Shown: positions 33,461-34,857 of the stretch, piece after piece | Layout: each line of letters begins with the position of its first letter | Numbering within the stretch: the stretch's first letter is position 1 | Source of the DNA: Paracoccaceae bacterium | GTDB taxonomy: Bacteria > Pseudomonadota > Alphaproteobacteria > Rhodobacterales > Rhodobacteraceae | Direction: 5' to 3' | DNA: 34,857 bases | Assembly: GCA_026707935.1 (NCBI GenBank) | Contig: JAPOVX010000009.1 | Location: 1 to 34,857, forward strand | Program-made: the position numbers and the translations under genes | Notes under the pieces: model-generated | Seen by the model: only the letters and a program-made list of their open reading frames with translations | Told to the model about the DNA's origin: nothing | Database searches by the model: none

Positions 33461-34297
33461 CTACGTCACTATCAGATTATCAAGCTTGAGGGAATTCCGA
33501 TTTTTCGAATTTTCAGGTGTTGTATTGTATTGGCACCGGTAATTTTCGGCGCAGGCGTGTGCTGATTCCTTCCGATGCGACGGTGAAATTCCGCCTCCCG
33601 AAACCATCTCGATCGCCGCGTGAAGACGCTGGACAAGTTCGCGAATTGCGACCGAATGCTCTGCCATGTCATCGCTGTTCCGATTTCGGCATCCGGTCAA
33701 CGGCAGGGACGCGAGCAGTGTCTCGGTTTCGTCGACCAGTGGCGAGATGACGCCCATGGCGGCCAGCGTCTTCAGGCGGTCGCGGATTTCGCCCTTGGCC
33801 GCTCGCAGGTCCTCCTTGATCCGCGCGATTTTGGCACGGCGCTGTTTCTCCGCCTCGGCGGCCTCCGCGAAGGAGGCAAACTTCCTGATCGCCGGCCCGA
33901 AGCACGGCCTGTACCTCCGTTCGAGTTCGCCGCCCTCGGCCTCTCCCGGCACGTAGCCGCGATAGCCGTTCTCGGGCGTCAGGCGGGTCAGGGCGCCGTG
34001 GGTGGCGAGCCCGTGGACGACCACCTGGTTGAGCCTGCGCTCACTCACGCCGATCTCGCGGACCAGCGTCGCGTGCTTGCGCCAGTTAATCGGCAACCTG
34101 CCGGCTTCGAACCTGGCCGCAGGCGAGGTAGAGCGCGCCAAGAACACCCAGGCATTGGCAGCGGCCAGCCCACATCCGGAAGCCCGGAGGCCCTGGAAGA
34201 TGGTTGAGAATGCGTGCGTCAGGCTGACGTCACCCGGGAGCACGTATCCCGCGAGAACCGCGCGGGAGGACGGTGTTTGGTCATGTGCAGACCGCAT
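33461..34297 (-). CDS. RepC-like plasmid replication initiator, C-terminally short
   Basis: The 278-residue product resembles the N-terminal part of RepC from repABC replicons: helix-turn-helix ATLVREIGVSERRLNQVVVH then GLATHGALTRLTPENGYRGY, the GEAEGGELERRYRPCFGPAI block, and a long helical stretch (AEAEKQRRAKIARIKEDLRA). RepC proteins are usually about 400 residues; here the C-terminal domain is missing and the protein ends after a hinge-like region in a short tail. ATG 34297 has GGAAGGG upstream. It may be a truncated relic or a variant controller in an integrative element. No repA, repB or parS is visible. Confidence 0.55.
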   Translation of the reverse strand: MRSAHDQTPSSRAVLAGYVLPGDVSLTHAFSTIFQGLRASGCGLAAANAWVFLARSTSPAARFEAGRLPINWRKHATLVREIGVSERRLNQVVVHGLATHGALTRLTPENGYRGYVPGEAEGGELERRYRPCFGPAIRKFASFAEAAEAEKQRRAKIARIKEDLRAAKGEIRDRLKTLAAMGVISPLVDETETLLASLPLTGCRNRNSDDMAEHSVAIRELVQRLHAAIEMVSGGGISPSHRKESAHACAENYRCQYNTTPENSKNRNSLKLDNLIVT

Positions 34298-34624
34298 CGA
34301 GGCAAGCCCTTCCTAGTCAGGCCTGCCACACACGCTCCACCCTGGTCCGAAAAACGCGTCTTTCAGTTCCAGCCCATTCGGGGATCCGCTAGCAAGAAGG
34401 TCGGTAGCTTTGATAGCGGTGGGCGTCTGGCGTGGTGTGGCAGGCGCCCTTCGTTTTTCGATCCTGAGTTTCAAGCCATTGTCCTGGTCTCGTTGGCTTC
34501 GCCACAAGACGCCGCCGGCGGCGGCGATTCGTGCGTCAGGATAGCAACAAGTTGCGGTGCCTGCCAAGGTTCTCGACCGGATTCGGTGGCGGAAAACGGC
34601 AGAAAAGTCATGTTATGCTATTAG
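34298..34624. other. Spacer with no supported gene
   Basis: About 330 nt upstream of the RepC-like gene. A plus frame of 136 codons (34214-34624) is antisense to the RepC-like start and has no family features. A promoter for the RepC-like gene is expected here. Confidence 0.3.
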
Positions 34625-34717
34625 CGGTATATAGATTGGTGGCAAAAGGCTGCCGAAATCGGCGGTGCTGGGGAAGGTCTGGAAGGATATGGCGTCACCT
34701 CCCCGACTCTGGACAAG

Positions 34718-34857
34718 ATGCGAAAACAGGCGATAGACGGACAACAACACACGAATCAGGCGCCGGGAACACAGATGGTCACAGCCGAACAGGACACCCG
34801 CACCAGCCTCATCGCGGTCTTCGGAGAGAACGTGAAGTATCGACGGAAGTGGCGCCG
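34718..34857 (+). CDS. Possible partial gene running off the right edge
   Basis: A plus frame is open from 34625 to the window end, with protein-like sequence (WWQKAAEIGGAGEGLEGYGV then TSPTLDKMRKQAIDGQQ and SLIAVFGENVKYRRKW). The first ATG is at 34718, but the protein-like part begins earlier, just after a stop at 34622-34624. It may therefore be 5'-truncated. No family is recognised from about 77 codons. Confidence 0.4.
   Translation, partial: MRKQAIDGQQHTNQAPGTQMVTAEQDTRTSLIAVFGENVKYRRKWR

Noticed and set aside
1-34857. CRISPR arrays, rRNA genes or complete tRNA genes
   Set aside because: No regularly spaced direct repeats with unique spacers, no rRNA sequence, and only two tRNA-Ser half-sites were seen.

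Overview
The window looks like an alphaproteobacterial chromosome segment with about 60% G+C. The evidence is a RepC-type initiator remnant, a serC-serA operon divergent from serB, a lone xsc gene, and rhizobial-style integrase and excisionase proteins. A housekeeping core (about 5.4-25.7 kb) is flanked on both sides by mobile or decayed accessory DNA. The species cannot be named from the sequence alone.

Left accessory end (1-4.8 kb): a large serine recombinase runs off the left edge on the minus strand. It is the last gene of a tightly overlapping unit (HTH protein, 90-aa protein, recombinase) with a clear promoter. A DUF5372-like gene lies next to it and abuts a 5'-truncated pRiA4b ORF-3-type gene. 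Beyond these is a ParD/ParE toxin-antitoxin pair in which both genes are broken.

Core (5.4-25.7 kb): exported MsrA; YggT; an MFS/UMF1 transporter overlapping an MepA murein endopeptidase gene; a four-gene molybdenum hydroxylase operon (FAD, 2Fe-2S and Mo subunits plus a MoaD-like protein ending in Gly-Gly); an exported ankyrin protein with a peptidoglycan-binding-like domain; DapD; a HAD phosphatase; the complete L-serine pathway (serA and serC on the minus strand, serB divergent), with a hairpin leader before serC; an unusual metallo-beta-lactamase-fold protein; and sulfoacetaldehyde acetyltransferase (Xsc).

Right accessory end (26.0-34.9 kb): two tandem integration scars share the 5' half of a tRNA-Ser(GCU) gene, at 26005-26044 and 31689-31728. 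Each is followed by the 3' end of a tyrosine integrase gene; the first is a decayed remnant and the second is intact. The simplest reading is that island A (26.0-31.7 kb) integrated first. Island B (31.7 kb to beyond the window) then entered the tRNA gene that A had rebuilt, and the complete tRNA should lie to the right of this window. Island A carries defence-like or toxin-like cargo: a KAP NTPase fragment cut just before its Walker A motif, a HigB/HigA-like pair, a protein joining a HARP-like N-terminus to a HEPN-like C-terminus (RNxxxH), and a minus-strand series of four tiny overlapping or closely spaced genes of unknown function. Island B carries the integrase, an excisionase-like gene overlapping it by 184 nt in another frame, a 130-aa unknown, and a RepC-like initiator lacking its C-terminal part.

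The best candidates for new biology are the HARP/HEPN protein with its convergent micro-gene cluster, and the MoaD-like gene built into the molybdenum hydroxylase operon.
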